Shown piece after piece: positions 28,201 to 35,700 of a DNA stretch of 64,000 nucleotides. Source of the DNA: Saezia sanguinis (GTDB lineage Bacteria; Pseudomonadota; Gammaproteobacteria; Burkholderiales; Burkholderiaceae_C); NCBI RefSeq assembly GCF_003991585.1, contig NZ_PQSP01000003.1, positions 62,001-126,000 of the forward strand, given 5' to 3'. The notes beneath the pieces are model-generated. The model saw only the letters and a program-made list of their open reading frames with translations. It was not told the DNA's origin and searched no databases. The translations under genes and the position numbers were made by a program. Every line of letters begins with the position of its first letter. Within the stretch, counting starts at the first letter, position 1.

Positions 28201-29596
28201 CGAGGTCAATAACCTGGGGGCAGCGCGTATCCGCATCCGCTCGCTGAAAGCTGCACTGAATGAGCGCCAGGTCAAAGACCTGCCGGAACAGCCCATCCGC
28301 TTCTTCCCGTCCAAATACAAGCGCAACACCTTCACTAAAGAGATGAAAGAAGGCTACACCATCATTGCCCCGCAGATGTCGCCGATACACTTCCAGTTCT
28401 TTGACAACGCGGCCAAAGCCTGTGGTTACAACCTGAAAATTCTGCAGGATGTTCCGGCAACCGCCATTGATACCGGGCTGCGCTTTGTCAATAACGACGC
28501 CTGTTACCCCGCCATCATTGTGATTGGGCAGCTCCTTGAAGCACTCAATTCAGGCGAATTTGACACGTCCAAAACAGCAGTCATGATCTCGCAGACCGGC
28601 GGCGGCTGCCGGGCCACCAACTACATCAGCTTTCTGCGCAAAGCGCTGTATGATGCAGGATACCCCGATATTCCAGTGCTTTCGCTCAATGCGTTGGGCA
28701 TGGAAAAGCACGAGGGGTTTAAACTCTCGCTGCCCATGCTCAACCGCATGATGATGTCTGCCGCCTATGGCGATACGCTGATACAGGTCCTGTTCAGAAC
28801 CCGCCCTTACGAAAAAATACCCGGCTCGGCCAATGCCCTGTATTACAAATGGGTTGAGCGGTGCAAAGAAGCCATTTTCAAAGCCGATTTCAAGACATTC
28901 AAGCAAAACATCCATGGCATTGTGCAGGATTTTGACAAGCTGGAACTGCTGGAACACGTCCGTAAGCCCCGCATCGGACTGGTGGGTGAAATTCTGGTGA
29001 AATTTCACCCCACGGCCAATAACGACCTGGTCAACATCATTGAACAGGAAGGCTGCGAAGCCGTCATGCCGGGCATCATGGACTTTTTGCTGTACTGCGC
29101 TTACGACTACGACTATAAGCACCAGTACCTCTCCAAGAGCAGGCTCGCGGCACTGGCCGGGAACCTGGCTGTCAAGGCCATGGAGTTTTACCGCAAGGAT
29201 ATGCGCAAGGCACTGGCGCAAAGTAAACGCTTTACCCCGCCCCACACCATTGATGAGCTGGCATTTGGCGCCGCACCCATACTTTCACGCGGCAACCAGA
29301 CCGGCGAAGGCTGGTTTCTGACTGCCGAAATGGTCAGCCTGATTGAAGAAGGTGTGGATGACATCATCTGCATGCAGCCTTTTGCCTGCATGCCCAACCA
29401 TGTCACCGGCAAGGGGGTGCTTAAAGCGTTGAAAGAACGTTACCCACAGGCCAACCTGACGCCAGTGGACTACGACCCCGGCGCTTCGGAAGTCAATCAG
29501 CTCAACCGTATCAAACTGATGCTGTCTGTTGCTTTCCAGAAAATGGAGAAAGACCAAACAAAACATGCATTCCATGAATGCGAGGAAATCTCCTGA
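25277..29596 (+). CDS. Giant two-domain activase / 2-hydroxyacyl-CoA dehydratase-like Fe-S protein
   Basis: A 1439-residue fusion in the COG1924/COG3580/COG3581 group. Two ASKHA ATPase domains come first: domain 1 opens IGVDIGSTTVKVVVID with cluster-type cysteines C138 (MNGSCAGGTG) and C177 (ARCGVFAKTD); domain 2 opens LGIDCGSTTTKAALIG with C458/C462 (EACSSGCGSF) and C497 (SRCTVF). Each pair matches the ligands that hold a [4Fe-4S] cluster between subunits of HgdC/BadF activases. A CX2CX3CX18C motif follows (C619, C622, C626, C645), then a DUF2229-like domain from about 680 (GIPRVLNMYENYPLW, CYPAK) and HgdB-like regions (VNNDACYPAIIVIGQ, GGGCRATNYISFLRKAL, CMQPFACMPNHVTGKG). The family uses ATP to drive low-potential electrons; the substrate is unknown. 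No separate dehydratase subunit is adjacent. Confidence 0.85.
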   Translation: MSFQDTFPSALTHPLRIGVDIGSTTVKVVVIDSGCHILYKTYTRHLSEVRATVLRCIQELHHAQIISALEPVALVITGSGGMDIAQMVGCQFTQEVIACAKAVETLIPQTDVCIELGGEDAKITFFTNGIEQRMNGSCAGGTGAFIDQMASLLQTDATGLNELAQKAKNLYPIAARCGVFAKTDVQPLLNEGVAKEDIALSIFQAVAHQSISGLACGRKIRGKVAFLGGPLNFLPELQKRFVQTLQLQPEDIVKPDNSELFVALGAALHGKPEAAVSFQEMLAGFEKMRAQQQNDLRTLRPLFLDEQERQDFTARHSDACAKRADLSTYSGNAFLGIDCGSTTTKAALIGENHELLYSYYGSNEGEPLKVVAAILEKIYASLPPTATIAASSVTGYGEALIKEAYKLDFSEVETIAHYKAANHFLPGVDFILDIGGQDMKCLRVKDGVIDNILLNEACSSGCGSFLETFAKSAQMPIIDFAQAALTSQAPADLGSRCTVFMNSSVKQAQKEGASVADISAGLSYAVIKNALIKVIKIKGPQDLGQKVIVQGGTFYNDAVLRAFELVSERHAVRPDIAGLMGAFGSAIIAKERWQGAEESTMLSLQAINELSVKHAMVRCKVCENTCAMTVNRFSDGRKFITGNRCERGLGSKHASSGNLPDLYAYKYERVFNYTPLEQPTRGTIGIPRVLNMYENYPLWFTFLTELGFRVVLSSPSSKSLMEQGLDTLPSDSMCYPAKLANGHIVDLVNQGVPTIFYPCVPYEFKEFTDSHNNFNCPIVTSYPELIRNNIDLLKEKNIHFIQPFLSLENKDKLAKRLVDIFKPMGITGKEIKQALSAAWAEQENYRQDVQQKGEEALAYLEQNGIHGIVLSGRPYHMDPEIHHGIPQVITGLGMAVLSDDSIAHLSKEMDTPLRVIDQWTYHGRVYRAASQVAKAKNLDFIQLNSFGCGLDSVVTEQAQEMLEPAGKIYTAIKIDEVNNLGAARIRIRSLKAALNERQVKDLPEQPIRFFPSKYKRNTFTKEMKEGYTIIAPQMSPIHFQFFDNAAKACGYNLKILQDVPATAIDTGLRFVNNDACYPAIIVIGQLLEALNSGEFDTSKTAVMISQTGGGCRATNYISFLRKALYDAGYPDIPVLSLNALGMEKHEGFKLSLPMLNRMMMSAAYGDTLIQVLFRTRPYEKIPGSANALYYKWVERCKEAIFKADFKTFKQNIHGIVQDFDKLELLEHVRKPRIGLVGEILVKFHPTANNDLVNIIEQEGCEAVMPGIMDFLLYCAYDYDYKHQYLSKSRLAALAGNLAVKAMEFYRKDMRKALAQSKRFTPPHTIDELAFGAAPILSRGNQTGEGWFLTAEMVSLIEEGVDDIICMQPFACMPNHVTGKGVLKALKERYPQANLTPVDYDPGASEVNQLNRIKLMLSVAFQKMEKDQTKHAFHECEEIS

Positions 29597-29703
29597 TTGA
29601 TCTATGTCATTACTACCCCATTAAACACATGTACACCAATTGCCATATCGCTATGAAGCATATATATTTAAAGAATATATTGGGTTTAAAAAATGCCGAT
29701 ACT

Positions 29704-29722
29704 GGGGGGAAAACCACCCCCC
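29704..29722 (+). terminator. G6/C6 hairpin downstream of the giant activase gene
   Basis: GGGGGG (29704-29709) and CCCCCC (29717-29722) with a seven-base loop, about 108 bases after the stop. There is no T run directly after it, so intrinsic termination is doubtful; it may act as an mRNA 3' barrier. Confidence 0.3.
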
Positions 29723-29775
29723 GGATTAATGAGCTGTTGTTTTGTGGGAAAATACTTGTGATATGTGGTGAAAGC

Positions 29776-29806
29776 TTGACATCACTACATTCCAGCTATT
29801 TATCTT
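29776..29806 (+). promoter_or_regulatory. Sigma-70-like promoter for the 29862 gene
   Basis: A perfect -35 box TTGACA (29776-29781) is followed after 18-19 bases by a TATCTT-like -10 (29801-29806). This places a start site about 50 bases upstream of the next gene, whose ribosome site GGAGG is at 29851-29855. Confidence 0.5.
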
Positions 29807-29861
29807 CTCGTTAAAATGGTTTAACTTATATTTGTCTATCGTCTCACGATGGAGGCCAACA

Positions 29862-30356
29862 ATGGTTATGCACCCTCACGACGCTAAAAAACCGAGATCC
29901 TCGCAGGATCCACTGTGGAATGTGTTCGACATCATTCAGCACTATTTTTACCGCGAAGATGGATCAGTCAACCACGATGACCAGCAAGCCACCAAGCTGG
30001 TTATCAACTGCATGTTTGACCTGCTTGCCCGTCTTCAGCCAGATGAATTGACGGCACATGAAAAAGTAGGCATTTTTGCTGCGCAGCAATACTGGCTGCA
30101 AGGCGCCAATGAGCTGGCGCCATTGATGATCAGCATCAGCAACGCGATTGAAAGCAAAATCACCTATCGCCGCCCGGCTGTCGATAACCGGTTGTCATGC
30201 GTCATGCAGATTCTGTCTGTGGACAGCGACCACTTTAATGACTTCCCTGAATTCCTGGAAAACATCCGCTACGCAGGCCTGACCGATAATGAAATCGTTG
30301 CAGTGGTCGGCAAGCACTTCAGCTTTATTCCCCAGGTCAAGGCGTTCAAAGTCTGA
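29862..30356 (+). CDS. Hypothetical soluble protein
   Basis: A 164-residue, acidic, apparently cytosolic protein that I do not recognise. GGAGG seven bases before the ATG at 29862 decides the start over an earlier one at 29832. There is no signal peptide, membrane segment or cysteine-rich motif. The sequence looks helical: DPLWNVFDIIQHYFYRED, QQATKLVINCMFDLLARL, LAPLMISISNAIESKI and a C-terminal DNEIVAVVGKHFSFIPQVKAF. It has its own likely promoter and a strong terminator, so it is expressed as a single-gene unit between the giant activase and the FadL-type gene. Function unknown. Confidence 0.75.
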   Translation: MVMHPHDAKKPRSSQDPLWNVFDIIQHYFYREDGSVNHDDQQATKLVINCMFDLLARLQPDELTAHEKVGIFAAQQYWLQGANELAPLMISISNAIESKITYRRPAVDNRLSCVMQILSVDSDHFNDFPEFLENIRYAGLTDNEIVAVVGKHFSFIPQVKAFKV

Positions 30357-30390
30357 ACCAGACGGCCTGAAGTTAACCTGACATCATCAA

Positions 30391-30420
30391 AAAGGAGAAC
30401 CCGCAGGTTCTCCTTTTTTT
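30391..30420 (+). terminator. Strong rho-independent terminator
   Basis: Eleven-base perfect stem AAAGGAGAACC (30391-30401) with GGTTCTCCTTT (30406-30416), a four-base loop and a T run to 30420. It ends the 29862 gene and separates it from the convergent FadL-type gene. Confidence 0.93.
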
Positions 30421-30479
30421 CAGCCGCTTTGCAAAAATAAAATCCTGTTTGCCTGCCCTGGCAACCGCTTTTGTCCGGT

Positions 30480-31763
30480 TTAAAAACGCCGTGTCACCTG
30501 AAAAGCAAACCCGTGTGCGCTGTTTTTATAGCGGGCATGATAAGAGGGAACAAACGCACTCTTGACCGGCTGGTTGATGGTGGCCGTATTTTCCCACAGG
30601 TAGGTATAGGCAAAATCAAATGTCCAGTCCGGCGTAGGCGTCCAGCCTGCGCCCAAAGCAAAAATATGCCGATCTCCTACCGGGATACGCACATTCCGGT
30701 ATTCGCTGTTGGTCGGCGAAGGATCATAAGTCAGACCGGCACGCAAAACCAGCTCCGGACGGATCTGGTAAGACGCACCAAGGGCAAATGACCATGTATT
30801 TTCCCAGTTGAACTTCTCGTTCAGATGCCTTAAAGATGCAACCGGCATACCGGTGTTGTAGATATCCAGCGCCTGAAAGCGGCTCCAGCGAGTCCAGGTT
30901 GCGCCACCGTAAACAGTCCACTTGTCGGAAAGCCGCTGGGTAATCGCCATGTCCACCGACTCGGGCAATGTGACATCCAGGTTGGCATCATAGCGCCCAT
31001 TCACCGCCGCCAGCGACCCGCCCAAACCAGAAAAACGGGTCCTGCCGGTCAGCTTGTAATCAACCCGGGAGTGGTAAGTCAGCCCGAGCGTTGTGGAATC
31101 TGTGGGGTCAAACATGACTCCAAAATTAAACCCCATGACGCCCGAGTCGGAACCTTTGATATCCACCATCCCTTCGCCACCACCAAGCATCCGCGCATCC
31201 ATGTTATTCTTCAAGCGGCCTGAAATGCGGTTAATGGTCGGCCCGAATCCGATTGACAGGCGGTCATTCACCTTGAAGCTGACCGTCGGCTGTATCGTCA
31301 CCACCGATACTTTGCTGTGAACCCCGTGATAGCGCCCCATGAATGTAGGCTCATAATCATTGATCAGTCCAAAAGGCACATAAATGCCAATACCGACAGC
31401 CCAGCGGTCATTGATAGGCGTTGAGGCAAAAGCAAACGGCACATACACATCAGGAACCGAATCTCCCTGGTTGGTTCCCACCACCGGCGACCCGGTTGCC
31501 GTCATACCCCAGGTATCTGAGATGCCCACATCCGCCTTGACAAAACCGAACCCCGAAACCAGTTGTGGACGGTCAAGCCTGACCAGGCCCGCCGGATTGC
31601 CATAGATCACCGTCGCATCCAGTGCGGTTGATGCGCGCCCGGCCTCTCCAGTACCGACACCACTGGCACTTTGCACATTGATGGCAAAACCATTTGCCAT
31701 GGCTGCTGCTGAACAAACACTTAAGATAAAACCCAGGAAAAAACGCCCGGCGCTGAAGCTCAT
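30480..31763 (-). CDS. FadL/OmpP1-type outer-membrane transporter
   Basis: A beta-barrel of the FadL family, which moves long-chain fatty acids or other hydrophobic compounds across the outer membrane. The mature N-terminus NGFAINVQSASGVGTGEAGRAS is the FadL hatch signature and follows a signal peptide ending CSAAAMA. Alternating barrel strands and a C-terminal aromatic (FQVTRRF) complete the picture; length is about 427 residues. The start is uncertain among three Met codons at 31793-31763; 31763 gives a compact signal peptide after a GGCGGT-like site. No acyl-CoA synthetase lies beside it, so the substrate is open. Confidence 0.9.
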   Translation of the reverse strand: MSFSAGRFFLGFILSVCSAAAMANGFAINVQSASGVGTGEAGRASTALDATVIYGNPAGLVRLDRPQLVSGFGFVKADVGISDTWGMTATGSPVVGTNQGDSVPDVYVPFAFASTPINDRWAVGIGIYVPFGLINDYEPTFMGRYHGVHSKVSVVTIQPTVSFKVNDRLSIGFGPTINRISGRLKNNMDARMLGGGEGMVDIKGSDSGVMGFNFGVMFDPTDSTTLGLTYHSRVDYKLTGRTRFSGLGGSLAAVNGRYDANLDVTLPESVDMAITQRLSDKWTVYGGATWTRWSRFQALDIYNTGMPVASLRHLNEKFNWENTWSFALGASYQIRPELVLRAGLTYDPSPTNSEYRNVRIPVGDRHIFALGAGWTPTPDWTFDFAYTYLWENTATINQPVKSAFVPSYHARYKNSAHGFAFQVTRRF

Positions 31764-32121
31764 AAATACCGCCATCACAAAATAAAAATGCAACTCTCAA
31801 CTTTGCTACGCCAGTACCGGAAACTCATCTGCCTGATAACTGCCAAAATACGTAGCTGAACTGCATCAGATGGGGCATTATTCCACGTGCATATACCCAT
31901 CGCTGGCTACTCTGCCTTGTCTGCATCAAAGAGTATGAATTGGCCGCTCGCCCCACCCCTGTTTGCCATTTGCGTGTATGCATCGGCCTATACCATTGTG
32001 CCAATGGCAATCGGTTGCACCGTACCTGTTAAAAACAAGGCACGACGCAAAACAACTCGCATACCGCTTAGTCATCAAACACCCCTGTTTATGTGGGGAA
32101 ATAGATAAAATTAATAAGAGT

Positions 32122-32140
32122 GATAATAATTCTCATTTAT
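32122..32140 (+). promoter_or_regulatory. Fur-box-like site upstream of bfd
   Basis: GATAATAATTCTCATTTAT agrees with the 19-base Fur consensus at 13 positions, and lies 35 bases before the bfd start. Iron-dependent repression is inferred. Confidence 0.6.
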
Positions 32141-32175
32141 AATTGGCGTTATATTGTTACAGGAACAACCTCATC

Positions 32176-32391
32176 ATGATCGTTTGCGTCTGCCGCCGTA
32201 TCTCGGATCGCGAAATTACCGACTGTGCCCAGCAGGGCATGGGGTTTGATGAAGTCCAGTTTGAACTGGGTGTTGCTACCCAATGCGGACGCTGTGCCGA
32301 CTGCGCCAAAAGCGTGATCGGGCAATGCCACTCTTCTCATGAGCACGCTGCTGCATCCAGCATGGCAGCATCTGCAGTTCCGGCACCCTGA
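32176..32391 (+). CDS. bfd: Bacterioferritin-associated ferredoxin
   Basis: A 71-residue [2Fe-2S] protein that reduces and releases iron from bacterioferritin. It starts MIVCVCRRISDREI with cysteines at positions 4 and 6, and the second pair lies in ATQCGRCADCAK, giving the Bfd fold (Fer2_BFD). AGGAAC lies just upstream of the ATG at 32176; an earlier start at 32143 would cross the leader. The C-terminal 20 residues are alanine-rich. No bacterioferritin gene is adjacent. The Fur-like box upstream suggests expression when iron is scarce. Confidence 0.93.
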   Translation: MIVCVCRRISDREITDCAQQGMGFDEVQFELGVATQCGRCADCAKSVIGQCHSSHEHAAASSMAASAVPAP

Positions 32392-32653
32392 TTTTCGTTA
32401 CTGCCCATCTGCCATCTGCTCTTTGCAGCATCTATGGCGCATAACGTCTCCAAATCGCCGCCTGCGCTATGCGCCACGTCCTCACAAAAAGTACCTCTTC
32501 CGGCATTCTGCTGGCTTCCGCACCAGCAGCAACAACTCAGTTCATACATATGTTCTGCTTTTTGCAGGATTGTGGACATCAGAACACTGTGCTTGTTGCA
32601 TACGGTATACCCGTATAACCACATAGGTCAAAGGTTATTCTTGCTTTTTAAAT
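32392..32653. other. Non-coding gap between bfd and hemP
   Basis: About 260 bases with no supported gene. Open frames on both strands here (for example minus 32337-32624) are cysteine-rich and low in coding signal and match nothing I know. The gap ends in the Fur box of hemP. Confidence 0.4.
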
Positions 32654-32672
32654 GAAAATGATTATCATTACG
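32654..32672 (+). promoter_or_regulatory. Fur box upstream of hemP
   Basis: GAAAATGATTATCATTACG agrees with the Fur consensus at 16 of 19 positions. It lies 34 bases before the hemP start codon. Confidence 0.75.
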
Positions 32673-32706
32673 TTAACGAATGAAATTTATTTATTCCTCA
32701 AAAATC

Positions 32707-32901
32707 ATGAAAACCTTAACACTGCGTCGAGATTCATCACTGGCAAACGCTGCTACGCAAACAAAGGCAGCACAGAATGTAGAGCACATTGTTCATAGCC
32801 ATTTTCTGCTGCAGGGTGCAAAAGCGGTTTCAATTGCTCACAATGGCGCCGTTTACCAGTTAAGAGCTACCAAATTTGGAAAACTGATATTGACCAAATA
32901 A
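32707..32901 (+). CDS. hemP: Hemin uptake protein HemP
   Basis: A 64-residue HemP/HmuP-family protein. The C-terminal half has the family pattern LLQGAKAVSIAHNGAVYQLRATKFGKLILTK (ends with the conserved GKLILTK). In rhizobia and Burkholderia HmuP acts as an activator for heme receptor genes under low iron. The start at 32707 fits the length of relatives; the ATG at 32680 would add nine residues, and neither has a good ribosome site. It is preceded by a strong Fur box. No TonB-dependent receptor or heme ABC genes follow, so its target is elsewhere or lost. Confidence 0.88.
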   Translation: MKTLTLRRDSSLANAATQTKAAQNVEHIVHSHFLLQGAKAVSIAHNGAVYQLRATKFGKLILTK

Positions 32902-33355
32902 ATATCAGTTAAGGAAAGATCATCGTGGGGACGACTCTCTGTATTTCTCCATTAGCCTGACACAACAGGGGGTCGTTTTTTTGCTCAGCCACAAGATTGA
33001 TGAAAAGGTTTTACCTGATGATCAATTGAGCCAGCCAAGCGCTTTTTTACGATGATCATATTTTCTCTGAATATATTCTCTGAACACGCCAACGCTGCTT
33101 AACCAAGCTGGCGGTTGCAAACAGAAATCACATGTGATAAAACGCAGGCAAATCCGCGTAAATAACTGATATAATCAGAGCATTGGCGCTGGTTACAACC
33201 GTTTTGTACAGCCTGTACAGGGTGTGATTTACAAAAATTCCCTTGTAAAATCAAGAAAAATACCCATATACGCTGTCAATGCATTATAGTTATAACCGTT
33301 CCAGTTTTCTGGTTATCAAACACCCCAAAACAGAGCAGTTAAGGAGCCCTGATTT
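32902..33355. other. Intergenic region before the BI-1 gene
   Basis: This 454-base gap has no supported gene. At 33243-33272 TTGTAA, an 18-base spacer and TATACG may form a sigma-70 promoter for the BI-1 gene. A GTCGT-TTTTTT end at about 32970 could terminate hemP, but its 5-base stem has a long loop. Confidence 0.35.
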
Positions 33356-34045
33356 ATGAATAATAATCTGCAGACTGCAGACTATGGTTATGCCGTTTCA
33401 GCCGAGGAGCGTAACCGTGTGCTGCGCAACACATATTGGCTGTTGGCTTTATCAATGGTACCAACCGTTTTAGGCGCAGTCGTTGGCCACTATTTCGGAC
33501 TGCTCCGTATGAGCCCGACCGTGTCGCTGATCGTGTTCTTTGTGGGTGCGTACGGTCTGATGTTCGCCATTGAAAAAACCAAAGAATCCGTTGTTGGTGT
33601 GGTGTTGCTGCTGGTATTCACCTTCTTTATGGGATTGATGCTCTCGCGCCTGATCTCGTTTGTGCTCTGGCGCTACAGCAATGGCGCAGAACTGATCGCT
33701 TTGGCGTTCGGTGGCACAGGTCTGATTTTCTTTGTCATGGCATCACTGGCAACCGTCATTAAGCGTGATCTGTCATCCTGGGGCAAATTTCTGTCCGTAG
33801 GTCTGATCATGGCGATTGTCATTGGGATCGGCAATTTCTTCTTCTTCCAATCCAGCCCGTTGATGATTGCCCTGTTGTTCCTGGTGATGGGTATTTCCAC
33901 CGCTTTCCTGCTGTATAGCGTGAAAAGTGTTATTGATGGTGGCGAAACCAATTACGTCAGTGCAACATTGTCCATCTATGTGAGCCTGTATAACATTTTC
34001 CAGTCATTGCTGTCTTTGCTTGGCATCTTTGGCGGAGACGACTGA
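33356..34045 (+). CDS. Bax inhibitor-1 family (YccA-type) membrane protein
   Basis: A 229-residue protein with seven hydrophobic segments after a cytosolic N-terminus (YGYAVSAEERNRVLRNTYWLLALSMVPTVLGAVVG, first helix). The family features are the helix-loop LLLVFTFFMGLMLSRLI and the C-terminal SATLSIYVSLYNIFQSLLSLLG with the conserved Asp pair near the end (GDD). E. coli YccA modulates FtsH; other members are pH-gated calcium channels. AAGGAG lies nine bases before the ATG, a strong site. It is followed by a terminator shared with convergent rlmD. Confidence 0.9.
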   Translation: MNNNLQTADYGYAVSAEERNRVLRNTYWLLALSMVPTVLGAVVGHYFGLLRMSPTVSLIVFFVGAYGLMFAIEKTKESVVGVVLLLVFTFFMGLMLSRLISFVLWRYSNGAELIALAFGGTGLIFFVMASLATVIKRDLSSWGKFLSVGLIMAIVIGIGNFFFFQSSPLMIALLFLVMGISTAFLLYSVKSVIDGGETNYVSATLSIYVSLYNIFQSLLSLLGIFGGDD

Positions 34046-34067
34046 TTTCCTTCCTCGTGCTAGTGAG

Positions 34068-34095
34068 AAAACGGGCTGTCATGGCCCGTTTTTTT
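34068..34095. terminator. Rho-independent terminator between BI-1 gene and rlmD
   Basis: ACGGGC (34071-34076) pairs with GCCCGT (34084-34089), flanked by an A run on the left and seven T on the right, so it can work in both directions. Confidence 0.85.
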
Positions 34096-34113
34096 ATGCC
34101 TTCATCACGTGTT

Positions 34114-35571
34114 TTATCCCAGATAATCGAACACCGCCATACTTTCCACATGCGCTGTGTGCGGAAACATATTGATCACCCCGGCTGCTGAACAACAGTA
34201 CCCAGCCTGGTGCACCAACAATCCTGCATCACGCGCCAATGTTGCCGGATTGCAGCTCACATAAACAATTCGCTGCGGCAACATAAAGTCGCTGTGCTTC
34301 CCCTCCTGTTTTTCCTGATGAAGCTGTGCCAAGGCTTTAGCCAAAGCCAACGCTCCTTCGCGCGGGGGATCAACCAGCCATTTTTCTACCACACCGTATT
34401 GAAGCAGGTTCTGCACTTCCACCTCAAACAGATTGCAGGCCGCAAAGCGGGTATTTTCACGCTGGTTGAACAAAGCATTTTCCTGCGCACGGGCAACCAG
34501 TATTTCGCTGCCTTCAATGCCCAGAACTTCTCTGGCTTGTGTTGCCATGGGAAGCGTAAAGTTCCCCAGCCCGCAAAACCAGTCAATCACCCGCTCATGC
34601 GGCTGAATATCCAGTGCACGTACAGCCCGGCTCACCAGCACCTGGTTGATGAATGGATTGACCTGCGTGAAATCTGTCGGCTTGAATGGCATGGTGACAC
34701 GAAATTCAGGCAAGGCATAAGAAAGCTGTTCACTTGCCGTGTCGGGCTGATCCAGCAGATGCACCGTATCGGGTCCCTTGGGCTGCAACCACCACTGGAT
34801 TTTTCTGCCATGCGAATGCCCATCAGCAAACTGCCTGAGCCGCTGGGCATCTTCCGCGGTCAATGGCTCCAGATGCCGAACCACCAGCGCAATCACCGAA
34901 GTGCCCACTGCCAGCTCAATCTGCGGAATGCGGTCACAGCCATCCATGGAAATAATCAGATCGCGTAAAGGCATGAGCAATGCACTGACATCCGGCGGCA
35001 GGATTTCACACGTCTGCATGTCTGCCACATAGGTCGACCGCTTTTCCCGAAAACCGATCAGCACCGTATTTTTTTTATACACATGACGTACGGACAAACG
35101 TGCGCGCCAGCGGTAGCCCCAGGCAGGCCCCTCAATCGGGCGCAAAACCATATCCGGTTTGACCTTGCCCAGGTGCCACAGGTTATCTTCCAGAACCCGC
35201 TGCTTCACAGCAATCTGCCCCACCGGGTGGAAGTGTTGCATTGCACACCCGCCACATACCCCATAATAGGGGCAACGTGGTTTCACACGCAGTGCACTTT
35301 CCCGCCGGATCACTCTGGCAGTGGCTGCCTCCCACTGGTTTTTACGGCGCCGCACATCCACTTGTACCGATTCTCCGGGCAAAGCGCCTTCAATAAACAG
35401 CACTTTCCCTGCATGGTTGTGCGCAATGCCCTGTGCCTCCAGATCCAGAGACTCCACCTGCAGCCATTCATCTGACAATGTTCTAGCATCTGTACTCACC
35501 GGTGCCGGGGCATCAGTGGTATTGCCGGGTAAGGAGGTCTTCTCATCGTGATTCTGTACGGTCATGGTCAT
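34114..35571 (-). CDS. rlmD: 23S rRNA (uracil1939-C5)-methyltransferase
   Basis: RlmD (RumA) methylates U1939 of 23S rRNA with SAM. The 485-residue protein has an N-terminal TRAM domain ([30 protein letters not shown]), the [4Fe-4S] cysteines in [15 protein letters not shown] plus a later Cys (MQTCEIL), a SAM site in [17 protein letters not shown] and the catalytic Cys in [16 protein letters not shown] codons at 35571 and 35565 are both possible starts; a TTG at 35580 is less likely. In many betaproteobacteria this gene follows surE-pcm-nlpD-rpoS; here rpoS is missing from the gap to nlpD. Confidence 0.94.
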   Translation of the reverse strand: MTMTVQNHDEKTSLPGNTTDAPAPVSTDARTLSDEWLQVESLDLEAQGIAHNHAGKVLFIEGALPGESVQVDVRRRKNQWEAATARVIRRESALRVKPRCPYYGVCGGCAMQHFHPVGQIAVKQRVLEDNLWHLGKVKPDMVLRPIEGPAWGYRWRARLSVRHVYKKNTVLIGFREKRSTYVADMQTCEILPPDVSALLMPLRDLIISMDGCDRIPQIELAVGTSVIALVVRHLEPLTAEDAQRLRQFADGHSHGRKIQWWLQPKGPDTVHLLDQPDTASEQLSYALPEFRVTMPFKPTDFTQVNPFINQVLVSRAVRALDIQPHERVIDWFCGLGNFTLPMATQAREVLGIEGSEILVARAQENALFNQRENTRFAACNLFEVEVQNLLQYGVVEKWLVDPPREGALALAKALAQLHQEKQEGKHSDFMLPQRIVYVSCNPATLARDAGLLVHQAGYCCSAAGVINMFPHTAHVESMAVFDYLG

Positions 35572-35637
35572 GATTTTCAAACATTCGTCAACAGCGCATT
35601 TTAACGGCAGTTATCAAATCTTTCGGATACACAAAAT

Positions 35638-35672
35638 CAAAAGGCTGCCTTAATTAAGTAAGACAGCCTTTG
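35638..35672 (-). terminator. Rho-independent terminator after nlpD
   Basis: On the minus strand AAAGGCTG-TCTTA pairs with TTAAG-G-CAGCCTTT over about 13 bases with one mismatch, followed by TTTTGATTTTG. It lies about 30 bases past the nlpD stop and ends the surE-pcm-nlpD unit. Confidence 0.8.
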
Positions 35673-35700
35673 CAACACAACGGATGTGCTGTTCGAACCG

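Noticed and set aside
32337-32624. A Cys-rich 95-codon frame on the minus strand between bfd and hemP
   Set aside because: No ribosome site or family match; it partly overlaps bfd on the other strand and lies in a low-coding gap.
35691-35700. GTTCGAAC-like sequence as a tRNA T-loop
   Set aside because: No acceptor stem, anticodon arm or D-arm can be drawn around it.
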